64,000 nucleotides of DNA from contig JAUSAZ010000011.1 in assembly GCA_030652255.1 (NCBI GenBank), positions 53,807 to 117,806 of the forward strand, in the 5' to 3' direction. Below the pieces are notes generated by a model that had not been told where the DNA came from, ran no database searches, and was given only the letters and a program-made list of their open reading frames with translations. Source of the DNA: Myxococcales bacterium (GTDB lineage: Bacteria; Myxococcota_A; Polyangia; Polyangiales; Ga0077539). Position 1 is the stretch's first letter, and the number at the start of each line of letters is the position of its first letter. This document shows, piece by piece, positions 38,080 to 46,961 of the stretch. The translations under genes were made by a program, and so were the position numbers.

Positions 38080-39954
38080 GACCTTCCGCTCCAGCTCACC
38101 CCACCGCAGCGTGAACACCACCGGCCGCCCGTGAGGGCAGTGCCCGGCGAAGTCCACCGTGTCGAGCGCCGCCAGCAGCGCGCGAACCTCCTCGGGCGCC
38201 ATCTCGTCGCCGCCGCGCACCGAGCCGTGGCAGGCCATCGTCGCCAGCACGAGGTCGACGGCCTTGCTGAAGTCGTTGCCCTGCCGCGCGAGCTCGGCGA
38301 TGAGGTCGCGCGCCAGCCGCCGCGGGTCGGCCCGCAGCAGGATCGCCGGCACCGCCCGCACGGCCACCGTCGTCGGCCCCAGCGGCGCGAGGTCGAGGCC
38401 CACGGACAGGAGCTCCTCGGCGCGCTCCTCCACGATGGCCACCTCGTCGGCCGCGAGCTCGACCCGCTCGGGCACCAGCAGCGGCTGCATCGGCACGCTC
38501 CGGGCGACATAGGCCCGGCGCAGGCGCTCGAAGGTCACCCGCTCGGCCGCCGCGTGCTGGTCGAGGATCACCACCCCGCTCTCGCCCTCGCACACCAGGA
38601 ACATCCGCCGCAGCTGGCCGACGTAGCGCAGCGCGCCGAAGCTCGAGCCGTGGAGCTCGCTGCGCACGGCGGCGCCGTCGGCGGGCCTCCCCTCGCCCAC
38701 GGTCGGGCTCGCGGGGACGGGGCGCGCCGCGTCGGCGTACCCGACGGGCGGATAGGGCGCGGCCGCGAGGCGGGCCCACGGGTCGGCGGCGTCGGCGGGC
38801 GCCGTGACGAAGGCCGCGAGGGCCTGCGCGTCGAGGGGCAGCCGGGGAGCGGGCTCGCGAGAAGGGGGCCCGGGGAGCTCGGGGCGGTCGGGCGCGGCGG
38901 GGCCCTGCGGGGCGGGGCCCGGCGAGAGGTGGTCGGTCCAGAAGTCGCGTGGGCGGGTGACGGCGTGGGCCCACGGGGCGCTCGCGGCGGCGTCGCGCAG
39001 GACGGTCATCACGGCCTCGAAGACCTGCCCCTGCGAGGCGAAGCGCACCTCGGTCTTCTGCGGGTGCACGTTGACGTCGACGTCCTCGGGCGGCACCTCC
39101 ACCAGCACGGCCCCGGCGGGGTAGCGCCCGGACTCCAGGGTCGAGCCGTAGGCCTGGGCCACCGCGCGGAGCAGCAGCCGGTCCTTCACGTGGCGGCCGT
39201 TGACGTAGAGCATGAGGTGCGAGGCCCCGCTGCGGGCGCGCTCCGGGGGCCCGAGCAGCCCCACCACCCGCACCCGGCCGCGGGAGCCCCGCAGCTCGGC
39301 CAGCGGCTCGTCGGGCAGCACCTCGCGCACCCGCGCCGCCACGTCCGCGTGCCGGAGAAACTCCCGCACCACCTTGCCGTCGCGCCGCAGCACGAAGCGC
39401 ACCTCGGGCTTCGGGATGGCCAGGCGCACCAGGGCGTCGGCGCAGGCCGCCCCCTCGGTCTGCGGCGTGCGCATGAACTTCCGCCGCGCGGGGGTGTTGT
39501 AGAAGAGGTCCTCGACGCAGACCGTGGTGCCCTCGGCGCAGCCCGCCGGGCGCAGCGTCGCCGGGGCGCCGCCCTCCACCACGGCCTCGTTGCCCTCCGC
39601 CGTGCCTCGGGCCCGGGAGGTCACCCGGGTGCGGGACACCGACGCGATCGACGGGAGCGCCTCGCCCCGGAAGCCGTAGGTGCCGACCCCGACGAGGTCG
39701 TCCGCCGTGCGGATCTTGCTGGTGGCGTGACGCACCAGCGCGAGCGCGAGGTCGTCGACCCCCATGCCCACCCCGTCGTCGGTGACCGCCACCCGCGCCA
39801 GCCCTCCCCCGTCGATGGACACCGTCACCGTGGTCGCGCCCGCGTCGAGGGCGTTCTCGACCAGCTCCTTCATGACGGACGCGGGGCGCTCGACCACCTC
39901 CCCCGCGGCGATCTGGTTTGCGACCTCGGGCGGGAGCAACGCGACGGCTGACAC
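38071..39954 (-). CDS. mutL: DNA mismatch repair protein MutL
   Basis: 627 residues. N-terminal GHKL ATPase: IAAGEVVERPASVMKELVEN, DAGATTVTV, DDGVGMGVDDL and GFRGEALPSIASVSRT. The transducer domain follows, then a Pro/Ala-rich linker and a C-terminal dimerisation domain (GVVILDQHAAAERVTFERLR). The C-terminal endonuclease motif DQHAx2Ex4E of nicking MutLs is partly visible (DQHAAAERVTFE), so endonuclease activity is plausible but not certain. MutL couples MutS mismatch recognition to repair. GTG start at 39954; divergent from the kinase gene. Confidence 0.95.
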   Translation of the reverse strand: MSAVALLPPEVANQIAAGEVVERPASVMKELVENALDAGATTVTVSIDGGGLARVAVTDDGVGMGVDDLALALVRHATSKIRTADDLVGVGTYGFRGEALPSIASVSRTRVTSRARGTAEGNEAVVEGGAPATLRPAGCAEGTTVCVEDLFYNTPARRKFMRTPQTEGAACADALVRLAIPKPEVRFVLRRDGKVVREFLRHADVAARVREVLPDEPLAELRGSRGRVRVVGLLGPPERARSGASHLMLYVNGRHVKDRLLLRAVAQAYGSTLESGRYPAGAVLVEVPPEDVDVNVHPQKTEVRFASQGQVFEAVMTVLRDAAASAPWAHAVTRPRDFWTDHLSPGPAPQGPAAPDRPELPGPPSREPAPRLPLDAQALAAFVTAPADAADPWARLAAAPYPPVGYADAARPVPASPTVGEGRPADGAAVRSELHGSSFGALRYVGQLRRMFLVCEGESGVVILDQHAAAERVTFERLRRAYVARSVPMQPLLVPERVELAADEVAIVEERAEELLSVGLDLAPLGPTTVAVRAVPAILLRADPRRLARDLIAELARQGNDFSKAVDLVLATMACHGSVRGGDEMAPEEVRALLAALDTVDFAGHCPHGRPVVFTLRWGELERKVGR

Positions 39955-40054
39955 CGCGCGAAACTATCACGGGCGCCGCGGTCCGTTCGATTGACCCCCA
40001 AACCAGCGCGATGCTAGCGTCGAACGGCGCGGTTGGTGGTCGACGGTCCGCGCG

Positions 40055-42283
40055 ATGACCCCAATGAAGTTCTGCCCCAAGTGCAACAGCCAGTACGACG
40101 ACGGCGTCGTCTTTTGCACGAGGGATGGCAGCCCGCTCAAGTCGAACCCGGGCTCCGCGACGCTCAAATCCCCGGGGATGACCCTCTCCTCGGGCCGCGG
40201 CTCGGCGCTCGGGTCGAGCGCGCTGCGCACCAACACCCCGCGCCACACCCCGCCCCGCCCCGGGCCCTCCAACGCCGCGCTCGCGCTCAGCCTCGATCGC
40301 TACGTCGACCAGACGCCCGCCGACGGGCTCACCCGCGAGGTCGAGATCACGCCGCAACACCCGCAGCGGCCGCCCGAGGAGGACATCGTCCCCGGCAGCG
40401 AGCTCGACCCCTACGCCGACAGCCCCACGCTCGCCATCGCCGCTCCCTTCGTCACGGTGAGCTATCCCCCGGACGGCCCCCCCCGGCCGCGCCCCACCGC
40501 GGGCCTCGAGCCCGGGCGCCCGGTCGCGCCGCAGCCCGCGCCGGTCAACGGCACGAAGCGCTCGCCCACGCTCCCGGAGCCCATGGCCGGCGACACCACG
40601 CCGCCCAGCTCCACCCGCGACGGCACGCCCCCGGAGGGCACCTTCGGCGGCGAGCCCGAGGAGCCCGACCTGTCGGGGCAGACCGTCGCGGGCCGCTACC
40701 GGGTCATCCGCCGGCTCGGCGAGGGCGGCATGGGGGTGGTGTACCAGGCCATCGACGAGCGCCTCGAGAAGGCCGTCGCCGTGAAGGTGCTGAAGGAGGA
40801 CTTCTCCAAGCGCCAGGACGTCGTGGCGCGCTTCACCCAGGAGGCGAAGTCGGCCGCGCGCATCAAGCACGAGAACGTGCTCGACGTGACCGACTACGGG
40901 AAGACCGAGGCGGGCAGCTACTACATCGCGATGGAGCTCCTCGTCGGCACCGACCTCGCGGACGTGCTGCAGAAGGGCGAACCCATCACGGTCGAGCGCG
41001 CGGCGGACATCGCCGTGCAGATCTGCCGCGCCCTCTCGGCGGCCCACGGCCTCGGCGTGGTGCACCGGGACATGAAGCCCGAGAACGTCTTCCTGCTGCG
41101 CAGCAACGAGGGCCGCGAGGTCGTCAAGATCGTCGACTTCGGCATCGCGCAGATGAAGGACTCCGCGGGCGGAGAGAACACCCGCAAGCTCACCCGCACG
41201 GGGATGATCTTCGGCACGCCGGAGTACATGTCCCCGGAGCAGGCGTCGGGGAAGCAGATCGACCACCGCGTGGACGTCTATGCCACCGGGGTGATCCTCT
41301 ACGAGATGTTCGCCGGGCGGGTGCCCTTCGTGGGCGACACCTTCATGGGGGTGCTCACGCAGCACATGTTCGAGGCGCCGCCGCCCATCGCCGAGCTCAA
41401 CCCCGCGTCCAACATCACCCCCGAGTTCTCCGCGGTCATCTACAAGGCCCTCGCGAAGGACCCCAACCAGCGCTACGCGTCGATGGGCGAGTTCTCCGAA
41501 GACCTGATGCGCGTCCGCGGGGGCGCCCACCCCTCGGCCCCGGGCGGCGCCTACTCCGTCGGCAACGCGCTCCGTGGCCCCACCGGCGCGCCGGCGACCT
41601 CCCCCTCCGGGCCTGGCAGCGCCCCCGGCCAGGCTACCCCGTGGACGCAGTCCGTCGGCGCCGCGGGCACCATGGAGGCCGATCGCCCCCGCCGCCGCTC
41701 GCTCGCGCCGGTGATCGCCGTCGCCGTCGTGGCCATCGTCGGCGCCATCGCCCTCGCCTTCGCGCTCGGCTCACAGAGCAATCCCCCCCGCGAGGCGCCG
41801 CCCGTCGCGCCGCCCGCGCGCACGCCGCCGCCGAGGGTCGTGACACCGCCGCGGCCGGTGACGCCCCCGGCGGTGCAGCCCCCGGTGGTCGTCCCCGCGC
41901 CCGTCGTGACGCCGACGCCGCCGACGCATGAGCTCGTCACGCTGTCGGTCGTCACCGTCCCCCCGGGCGCCCAGGTTCGTGGAGAGCCCATCGCCCGCAA
42001 CGGGGTCACCTTCACCTGCGTGACCCCGTGCACCGAGCACGTGCCCGCCCGCGTCTCGATGCGCCTCACCGCCACCCGGGCGGGGCGCCGCGGGAGCGTC
42101 GTGGTCGATCCGGTCGCGGCGATGCCCGCCGTGAGCATTCCCCTGGAGGTGGTGCGCGCGCACCCGACCCAGGCCGCGACGACGCCCGTCCAGCGCCCCG
42201 CGCAGCGCCGCTGCGGCGTGACCGACCCCGACACCGGGCTGCTCATCCCCTGCTTCAACCGCGGCAGCAACGGTGCCCATTGA
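40055..42283 (+). CDS. Ser/Thr protein kinase with N-terminal zinc ribbon, 742 aa
   Basis: Residues 1-25 form a zinc-ribbon-like CPKC ... C knuckle (FCPKCNSQYDDGVVFCTRDG). After a ~180-residue Pro/Ser/Thr-rich linker comes the kinase domain (~212-480): LGEGGMGVVYQAIDE, VAVKVLKEDF, HRDMKPENVFLL, DFGIAQM, GTPEYMSPEQASG, all residues intact. One membrane helix (VIAVAVVAIVGAIALAFAL) lies at ~550. The outer ~150 residues are Pro/Val-rich with a PEGA-like end. Its last 11 bases overlap the start of the next kinase gene if that uses the GTG at 42273. Substrates unknown. Confidence 0.92.
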   Translation: MTPMKFCPKCNSQYDDGVVFCTRDGSPLKSNPGSATLKSPGMTLSSGRGSALGSSALRTNTPRHTPPRPGPSNAALALSLDRYVDQTPADGLTREVEITPQHPQRPPEEDIVPGSELDPYADSPTLAIAAPFVTVSYPPDGPPRPRPTAGLEPGRPVAPQPAPVNGTKRSPTLPEPMAGDTTPPSSTRDGTPPEGTFGGEPEEPDLSGQTVAGRYRVIRRLGEGGMGVVYQAIDERLEKAVAVKVLKEDFSKRQDVVARFTQEAKSAARIKHENVLDVTDYGKTEAGSYYIAMELLVGTDLADVLQKGEPITVERAADIAVQICRALSAAHGLGVVHRDMKPENVFLLRSNEGREVVKIVDFGIAQMKDSAGGENTRKLTRTGMIFGTPEYMSPEQASGKQIDHRVDVYATGVILYEMFAGRVPFVGDTFMGVLTQHMFEAPPPIAELNPASNITPEFSAVIYKALAKDPNQRYASMGEFSEDLMRVRGGAHPSAPGGAYSVGNALRGPTGAPATSPSGPGSAPGQATPWTQSVGAAGTMEADRPRRRSLAPVIAVAVVAIVGAIALAFALGSQSNPPREAPPVAPPARTPPPRVVTPPRPVTPPAVQPPVVVPAPVVTPTPPTHELVTLSVVTVPPGAQVRGEPIARNGVTFTCVTPCTEHVPARVSMRLTATRAGRRGSVVVDPVAAMPAVSIPLEVVRAHPTQAATTPVQRPAQRRCGVTDPDTGLLIPCFNRGSNGAH

Positions 42284-44045
42284 GGACGCTCCGGTGAGCG
42301 AGGCCGCGGAGCCGTCACCGTCCACGCCCCCCGAGGTGCTCCCGCGCCGCTTCGGCCGCTACACGCTCCTGCGGCGCCTCGCCAGCGGCGGCATGGCCGA
42401 GCTCTACCTCGCGCTGCACCGCTCGCTCGCCAACTTCGAGCGCCTCGTCGTCATCAAGCGCATCCTCCCGGAGCTCGGGCGCGACCAGTCCTTCATCACG
42501 ATGCTGCTCCAGGAGGCGCGCATCGCCGCGACCTTCTCGCACCCCAACATCGTGACCACCTTCGACGTGGGCCAGGCCGAGGGTGAGTACTTCATCGCCA
42601 TGGAGCACATCCACGGCGAAGACCTCCGCTCGATCGTGCGCGCGATGCGCCCGAAGAACGTGCGGGACTTCCCCCTCGAGCACGCCCTCGCCATCGGCGT
42701 CGGCGCCGCGGCTGGCCTCGCCTACGCGCACGAGCAGAAGGACCTCCACGGCGTCCCCCTCGCGGTCGTGCACCGCGACATCTCCCCGCAGAACATCCTC
42801 GTGACCTTCACCGGCGACGTGAAGGTCGTCGACTTCGGCATCGCCAAGGCGCGCCTCTCGCACGACGCCGAGGCCACCGTCGGCGGCGACACGGGCTTCA
42901 GCTCCGGGGTCATCGCCACCGGCCCGCTGCCCGACACCGGCGCGGGCAAGGTGAAGGGCAAGCTGCCGTACATGTCCCCGGAGCAGGCGCGCGGCGAGGG
43001 CCTCGACGCCCGCAGCGACATCTTCTCCCTGGGCATCATCCTCTTCGAGCTCTGCACCGGGCGGCGCCTCTTCCGCGGCGCCAACGACGCCGAGACCCTC
43101 CAGATGATCCTCGACGGGAAGTACCCCGACCCGTCGAGCGTCAACGCCCGCGTCTCCCCCGCCCTCGGCGCGGTGATCTCCAAGGCCCTCGCCTTCGACC
43201 GCAACGACCGCTACGCCACCGCGCGCGAGCTCCAGTCCGACCTCGTGCGGGTCGTGCACGCCGAGCACATCGCCCTCTCGTCGGTGGCCTTCGGCGACTG
43301 GATGCAGATGCTCTTCGCCGAGCGCCTCACCTCGCAGCAGGAGGCGCTCGCCCAGGGCAAGCAGCTCGCCGACGTGCTCCCCCCCGACGAGGCCGATCAC
43401 GGCGAGGGCTCCTCGCGCTCCAACCCATCGGGCTCCTCGGTGCGCGCCGTCGCGTCGGTGCCCCCCGCCGCCCCCGCCGCGAGCCACTCGCGCCTCACGG
43501 TCGTCCTCCTCGCCGTCATCGTGGTGCTGCTGCTCGCGGTGGTCGCGGCCATCGTGCTGCGCACCCCGGCGCCCCCAAGCCCCAGCCCGCCGCCGCCCGC
43601 GCTCGTCGCGCCACCCGCCCCCGCAGCGCCCGCAGCGCAAGAGCCCGCGCCCGCGCCTCCCCCCGGCCCCGCGGAGCCTCCGGCGCCCTCCCCCGCGCCC
43701 GTCGTCGAGCCGCCCCCGCCAGCCGACGATCCGCCCGCCGCGCACGGCCGCCGCTCTCACGACCGCACCCGGCGAGCGCCCACCACTGCCGCTGCGACCG
43801 CTGCCCCGAGCCCGGCGCCCGCGGCCGTCGCCGACAACACGCCCGGGCGGCTGACCGTCGGCGCCACGCCCTGGTGCACCGTCACCGTCGACGGCGTCGG
43901 CCGGGGACAGACCCCTGTCGTCGGCCTCTCGCTCCCGCCCGGGACGCACCGCATCGCGTGCATCAACCCCGAGCGCGGCACCCAGGAGCGCACGGTCACC
44001 CTGGCGCCCGGACAAGACCTTCGCGTTCGCATCACCTTCCCGTAG
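42273..44045 (+). CDS. Ser/Thr protein kinase with C-terminal PEGA domain, 590 aa
   Basis: Kinase domain ~28-325: LASGGMAELYLALHR, VVIKRILPEL, HRDISPQNILV, DFGIAKARL, PYMSPEQARGEG. In the catalytic loop the usual Lys (HRDxKxxN) is Ser (HRDIS), common in a myxobacterial kinase subgroup; Asp and Asn are kept. A membrane helix (VVLLAVIVVLLLAVVAAIVL, ~410-430) leads to a Pro-rich spacer and a PEGA beta domain (TVGATPWCTVTVDGVGRGQ ... GTHRIACINPERG). The start may be GTG 42273 (11-base overlap with the first kinase) or GTG 42294. Paired kinases suggest a relay or heteromeric sensor (inference). Confidence 0.9.
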   Translation: MPIEDAPVSEAAEPSPSTPPEVLPRRFGRYTLLRRLASGGMAELYLALHRSLANFERLVVIKRILPELGRDQSFITMLLQEARIAATFSHPNIVTTFDVGQAEGEYFIAMEHIHGEDLRSIVRAMRPKNVRDFPLEHALAIGVGAAAGLAYAHEQKDLHGVPLAVVHRDISPQNILVTFTGDVKVVDFGIAKARLSHDAEATVGGDTGFSSGVIATGPLPDTGAGKVKGKLPYMSPEQARGEGLDARSDIFSLGIILFELCTGRRLFRGANDAETLQMILDGKYPDPSSVNARVSPALGAVISKALAFDRNDRYATARELQSDLVRVVHAEHIALSSVAFGDWMQMLFAERLTSQQEALAQGKQLADVLPPDEADHGEGSSRSNPSGSSVRAVASVPPAAPAASHSRLTVVLLAVIVVLLLAVVAAIVLRTPAPPSPSPPPPALVAPPAPAAPAAQEPAPAPPPGPAEPPAPSPAPVVEPPPPADDPPAAHGRRSHDRTRRAPTTAAATAAPSPAPAAVADNTPGRLTVGATPWCTVTVDGVGRGQTPVVGLSLPPGTHRIACINPERGTQERTVTLAPGQDLRVRITFP

Positions 44046-44061
44046 TCTCCGCCGCCCGCTG

Positions 44062-45105
44062 ATGGCGCCCCTCCCCACATCGTCTGCGCTCGCTGACACC
44101 CAGAGCCCTGTTCCTGTCGCCCCGCCGTCTGCGATGCGGCGCGCGTGGGAGGGGTGGCCCGGCCGGGTGCTCCGCGTGCTCCTCGCGGCGCTCCCGCTCT
44201 ACTGGCTCTTCCGTCGGCTCGACTGGCGCGAGGTCGTGCACGAGGCCGGCGCTGTCGGTCCCGCGGGCATCGGGCTCGCGTTCGCGTGTGTGTTCGCGTC
44301 CGTGGCCGTCGGGGCGGTGCGCTGGGGCGTGATGCTCCGCGCCTACGGCGCCACCGACCTCCCACCCCTCTCGACCATGCTCCGGCACAACCTCGTGGGG
44401 CTCTGGTTCAACCTGCTGCCCAGCGGGGTGGCGGGCGACGCCGTGCGCGGCCACCGGGTGCGCCTCGTCGCGGGCAGCCTCGCCACCTCGTACACGGTGC
44501 TCTTCGTCGAGCGCGTCTCCGGGCTGCTGGGCCTCTGCCTCATCGCGGGCACCTCGATGCTCTCGCCCGTCTCCATCCGCAGCGACGCCGTCTCCTGGAC
44601 CCTCGGGCTCGGCCTCCTCGGCGCCGCGGGCCTGAGCGCCGTGCTGCTGCTCGTGCCCTTCGCCATCGCCCGCCGACCCTCCCTGCGCGCCCTCGTCGAG
44701 CGGGCGCCGGTGCTCGGGCCGATGCTGGTCAAGGTGCCTCCGCCGCGCACGCTCCGCGGCCCGCTGCTCTCGGTGCTGCTCTCGGTGCTCACCCAGGGCG
44801 CGCTGGTGGTGTGCGTGTACTTCCTCCTGCGCCCGCTCTCCTCGGTCGCCACCTTCGGCCTCTGCGCGCGCGTGGTGCCCGCCATCATCCTGGTGACGTA
44901 CATCCCGCTCACCCCCGGGGGCCTCGGTCAGCGCGAGGCGGCCTTCCGCGCGCTCTTCGGGCTCGCGGGCGTGCCGGGCACCATGGCCGTCGCCGCGTCG
45001 CTGCTCTTCTTCGCCGAGATCGTGGGGGTGTCGGTGCTGGGCGGCCTCTGCCTCGCCGCCGAGCGCCTCGCCGCCGCCCGCGGCCGGCCCTGGGACGGCG
45101 CCTGA
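44062..45105 (+). CDS. Flippase-like integral membrane protein (LPG synthase N-terminal/UPF0104 family)
   Basis: 347 residues with eight or so membrane helices and the landmark VGAVRWGVMLRAYGATDLP plus NLVGLWFNLLPSGVAGDAVRG, and near the end YIPLTPGGLGQREAAFRALF. These are hallmarks of the membrane part of lysylphosphatidylglycerol synthase/AglD-type flippases; the C-terminal synthase domain is absent. It may move a lipid-linked glycan or aminoacyl-lipid. It starts 16 bp after the second kinase gene, so it may be co-transcribed. Confidence 0.82.
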   Translation: MAPLPTSSALADTQSPVPVAPPSAMRRAWEGWPGRVLRVLLAALPLYWLFRRLDWREVVHEAGAVGPAGIGLAFACVFASVAVGAVRWGVMLRAYGATDLPPLSTMLRHNLVGLWFNLLPSGVAGDAVRGHRVRLVAGSLATSYTVLFVERVSGLLGLCLIAGTSMLSPVSIRSDAVSWTLGLGLLGAAGLSAVLLLVPFAIARRPSLRALVERAPVLGPMLVKVPPPRTLRGPLLSVLLSVLTQGALVVCVYFLLRPLSSVATFGLCARVVPAIILVTYIPLTPGGLGQREAAFRALFGLAGVPGTMAVAASLLFFAEIVGVSVLGGLCLAAERLAAARGRPWDGA

Positions 45106-45109
45106 TCGC

Positions 45110-45907
45110 TCAGCCGCCGCAGGCCGCGGCGCACTCCTCGCGGGAGCGAAACACCCGGCCGCAGTCCGCGCCCACGCAGCGGCAGCCGGTGATGGATGCG
45201 CAGGTCGAGCCGTTCCACGCGACGCCGAAGTAGCCGTCGCAGTCGCCCTCGCCGCGGGCGTCGAGCGCGGCGCACACGAGCCCGCCGTCCCTCGGAGGGC
45301 CGCCGTCGACGCAGGCGATCTCGGTGCACGCGAGTCCCTCTGGCGTACACGTGCAGGTGTTGCACCCGTCGGGCGCAGGACAGCGCTGCCCCGGCAGGCA
45401 GACCCGCCCGTCGGGGAACACACACGCCGGCGTACCCGCGTCGGCGGACTCGCACCGCCCGCGGCGCTCGTAGGTTCGCGTCGGGCAGGTGGAGCTCGCG
45501 AAGAAGGTCGCCCCGTCGCAGCCGCAGTACGGCACCACGTCGCCGGTGCAGGGGCGGCCCAGCATCGGGCCGCAGTAGCTCGGCGTGGCGCAGCCCTCGG
45601 TGATGTGACACTCGTCCCCGCGCTCGCAGTCCGCCGTGGACTGGCACGCGCGCGGCGACGGGGCGTCCGGCGGGCCGGCGTCGACGCACGCCCGGGCGGT
45701 GCAGGCGAGGGTGCCGTCGGCGGAGCACGCGCAGGCGTTGCACCCGTCGGGAGAGGGACAGCTCTGCCCGGGGCGGCACTCGGTGCCATCGGAGAAGCGG
45801 CACACCACGCCGCCATCGACCGGGGGCGGCATCACCACCGTGCTGCCGCAGCCGAGGGCGCCGAGGGTGGAAACAACGAAGATCACCCGGATGAAGACTC
45901 GCGTCAT
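45110..45907 (-). CDS. Lipoprotein with two pacifastin-like Cys modules, 265 aa
   Basis: Lipobox LGALGC. Two modules have the order PGQSCPSPDGCNACAC ... ACTARAC and PGQRCPAPDGCNTCTC ... ACTEIAC; the CNxCxC...G...CTxxxC spacing is that of pacifastin serine-protease inhibitors. Between and after them are further Cys-rich segments (DCERGDECHITEGCATPSYCG; YCGCDGATFFASSTCPTRTY) and a final eight-Cys stretch ending FRSREECAAACGG, reminiscent of a Kunitz-like tail. Possibly a surface protease-inhibitor, important for a predatory bacterium (inference). Start at ATG 45907. Convergent with the flippase gene. Confidence 0.75.
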   Translation of the reverse strand: MTRVFIRVIFVVSTLGALGCGSTVVMPPPVDGGVVCRFSDGTECRPGQSCPSPDGCNACACSADGTLACTARACVDAGPPDAPSPRACQSTADCERGDECHITEGCATPSYCGPMLGRPCTGDVVPYCGCDGATFFASSTCPTRTYERRGRCESADAGTPACVFPDGRVCLPGQRCPAPDGCNTCTCTPEGLACTEIACVDGGPPRDGGLVCAALDARGEGDCDGYFGVAWNGSTCASITGCRCVGADCGRVFRSREECAAACGG

Positions 45908-46043
45908 GGCGTCAGCGCTCCTGTGCGTATCGATCACGCGTCCGGCGCACGCTGGCACAGCCAACGGGCGCCACGAGGCGTAGCCAGCGCGGGTACAAGC
46001 CCCGTGCCCACGTCCGATGGGTTCGCTGCGGGAGGGGGATGGA

Positions 46044-46838
46044 TCAGAAGTAGAAGGTGCCGCCGCCGAGGACGCCGAGCAGGCCGCCGCTGAGGCCGTC
46101 GAGGCCGCCCGCGGCCACGATGTGGTCGTAGCGCACGGCGAGCTCGAGCGAGAAGGTGCTGCTCACCTCGATCTCCGCGCCGACCGCCGCGCCGACGGTC
46201 ACGCCCGTGGCGCTGCTGGTGGAGGTGGTCGTGGTGCCGGAGGAGTCGGTGGTCTCGTCGACGGCGCTGAAGGCGTCGACGAGCACCTCGCCGTAGGGCC
46301 GGAACACCCCGCGCGGCGCCGTGTAGCGCAGTCCCGCGCCGTAGAACACCGAGGTGAGCGAGAAGCCGATGAGGTCGTCGGGGGTGTAGCTGTTGGAGCG
46401 CACGCCGAGCTCGGCGCGCACGCTGATGCCGCTGGGGGTGGCCCAGCCGATGTGGCCGAGGCCCATGAACCCGGTGCCCAGGAAGTTGCTGTAGTCGCCC
46501 GTGAGGGGGATGGCCGCGCCGCCCTGCACGCCGACGAAGAGTCCCTGGCGCACGGGCGGCGGCGGGGGGGCCACCACCATCGGCTGCCGGAGGGGCATCG
46601 GGGCCGGGGACATCGTCACCGGCTGCGTACGGCCCTGCACCGGCGGCGGCGCGGCGTACCCGCCCACGGGGGGCGGCGCGGCGTACCCGCCCACCGGCGG
46701 CGGCGCGGCGTAGACCGGCGGCGGCGCGACCGGGGTGACCGGGGGCGGGGCCGGGTTGTTGAGCCGGTCGGGATCGGCCGACGCCAGGGCCGGGACGAGG
46801 AGCACCGAGAGCACGGAAAAGAGCGCGGTCTGACGCAT
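46044..46838 (-). CDS. Outer-membrane beta-barrel protein with Pro-rich repeats, 264 aa
   Basis: Signal peptide (FSVLSVLLVPALASA). Residues ~28-90 contain repeated APPPVGGYA units. The remaining ~165 residues alternate aromatic/hydrophobic strands (LFVGVQGGAAIPLTG, GISVRAELGVRSNSY, SVFYGAGLRYTAPRG, FSLELAVRYDHIVA) and end in FYF, the C-terminal Phe of barrel proteins. About eight strands, OmpW/OmpA-barrel size. Function unknown; the Pro-rich part may cross the peptidoglycan. Confidence 0.78.
   Translation of the reverse strand: MRQTALFSVLSVLLVPALASADPDRLNNPAPPPVTPVAPPPVYAAPPPVGGYAAPPPVGGYAAPPPVQGRTQPVTMSPAPMPLRQPMVVAPPPPPVRQGLFVGVQGGAAIPLTGDYSNFLGTGFMGLGHIGWATPSGISVRAELGVRSNSYTPDDLIGFSLTSVFYGAGLRYTAPRGVFRPYGEVLVDAFSAVDETTDSSGTTTTSTSSATGVTVGAAVGAEIEVSSTFSLELAVRYDHIVAAGGLDGLSGGLLGVLGGGTFYF
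46643..46702 (-). repeat. Tandem 27-bp coding repeat (GGYAAPPPV)
   Basis: Two near-identical 27-bp copies plus a partial one encode the Pro-rich linker of the barrel protein. Near identity implies recent slippage or strong constraint. Confidence 0.6.
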
Positions 46839-46961
46839 GGCGCGGCGGAATACCACGCATCCACGGACGCGCGAAGCGGCCGACGGACGACGGCGTGGGC
46901 CATGACATGCGTCGTCTGGAACTGGCGGATGCGGCACGGACGCCCGATATATGGGGCCACG

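Noticed and set aside
38096..41530. An 1144-codon minus-strand open frame across mutL and the kinase gene
   Set aside because: Antisense or out of frame to mutL and the zinc-ribbon kinase, both firmly identified; composition is typical shadow sequence.
45120..45250. A full Kunitz (BPTI) domain at the end of the pacifastin-like lipoprotein
   Set aside because: Only the EECAAAC-type ending resembles Kunitz; the other Cys spacings differ from C-x8-C-x15-C, so I mention it only as a resemblance.
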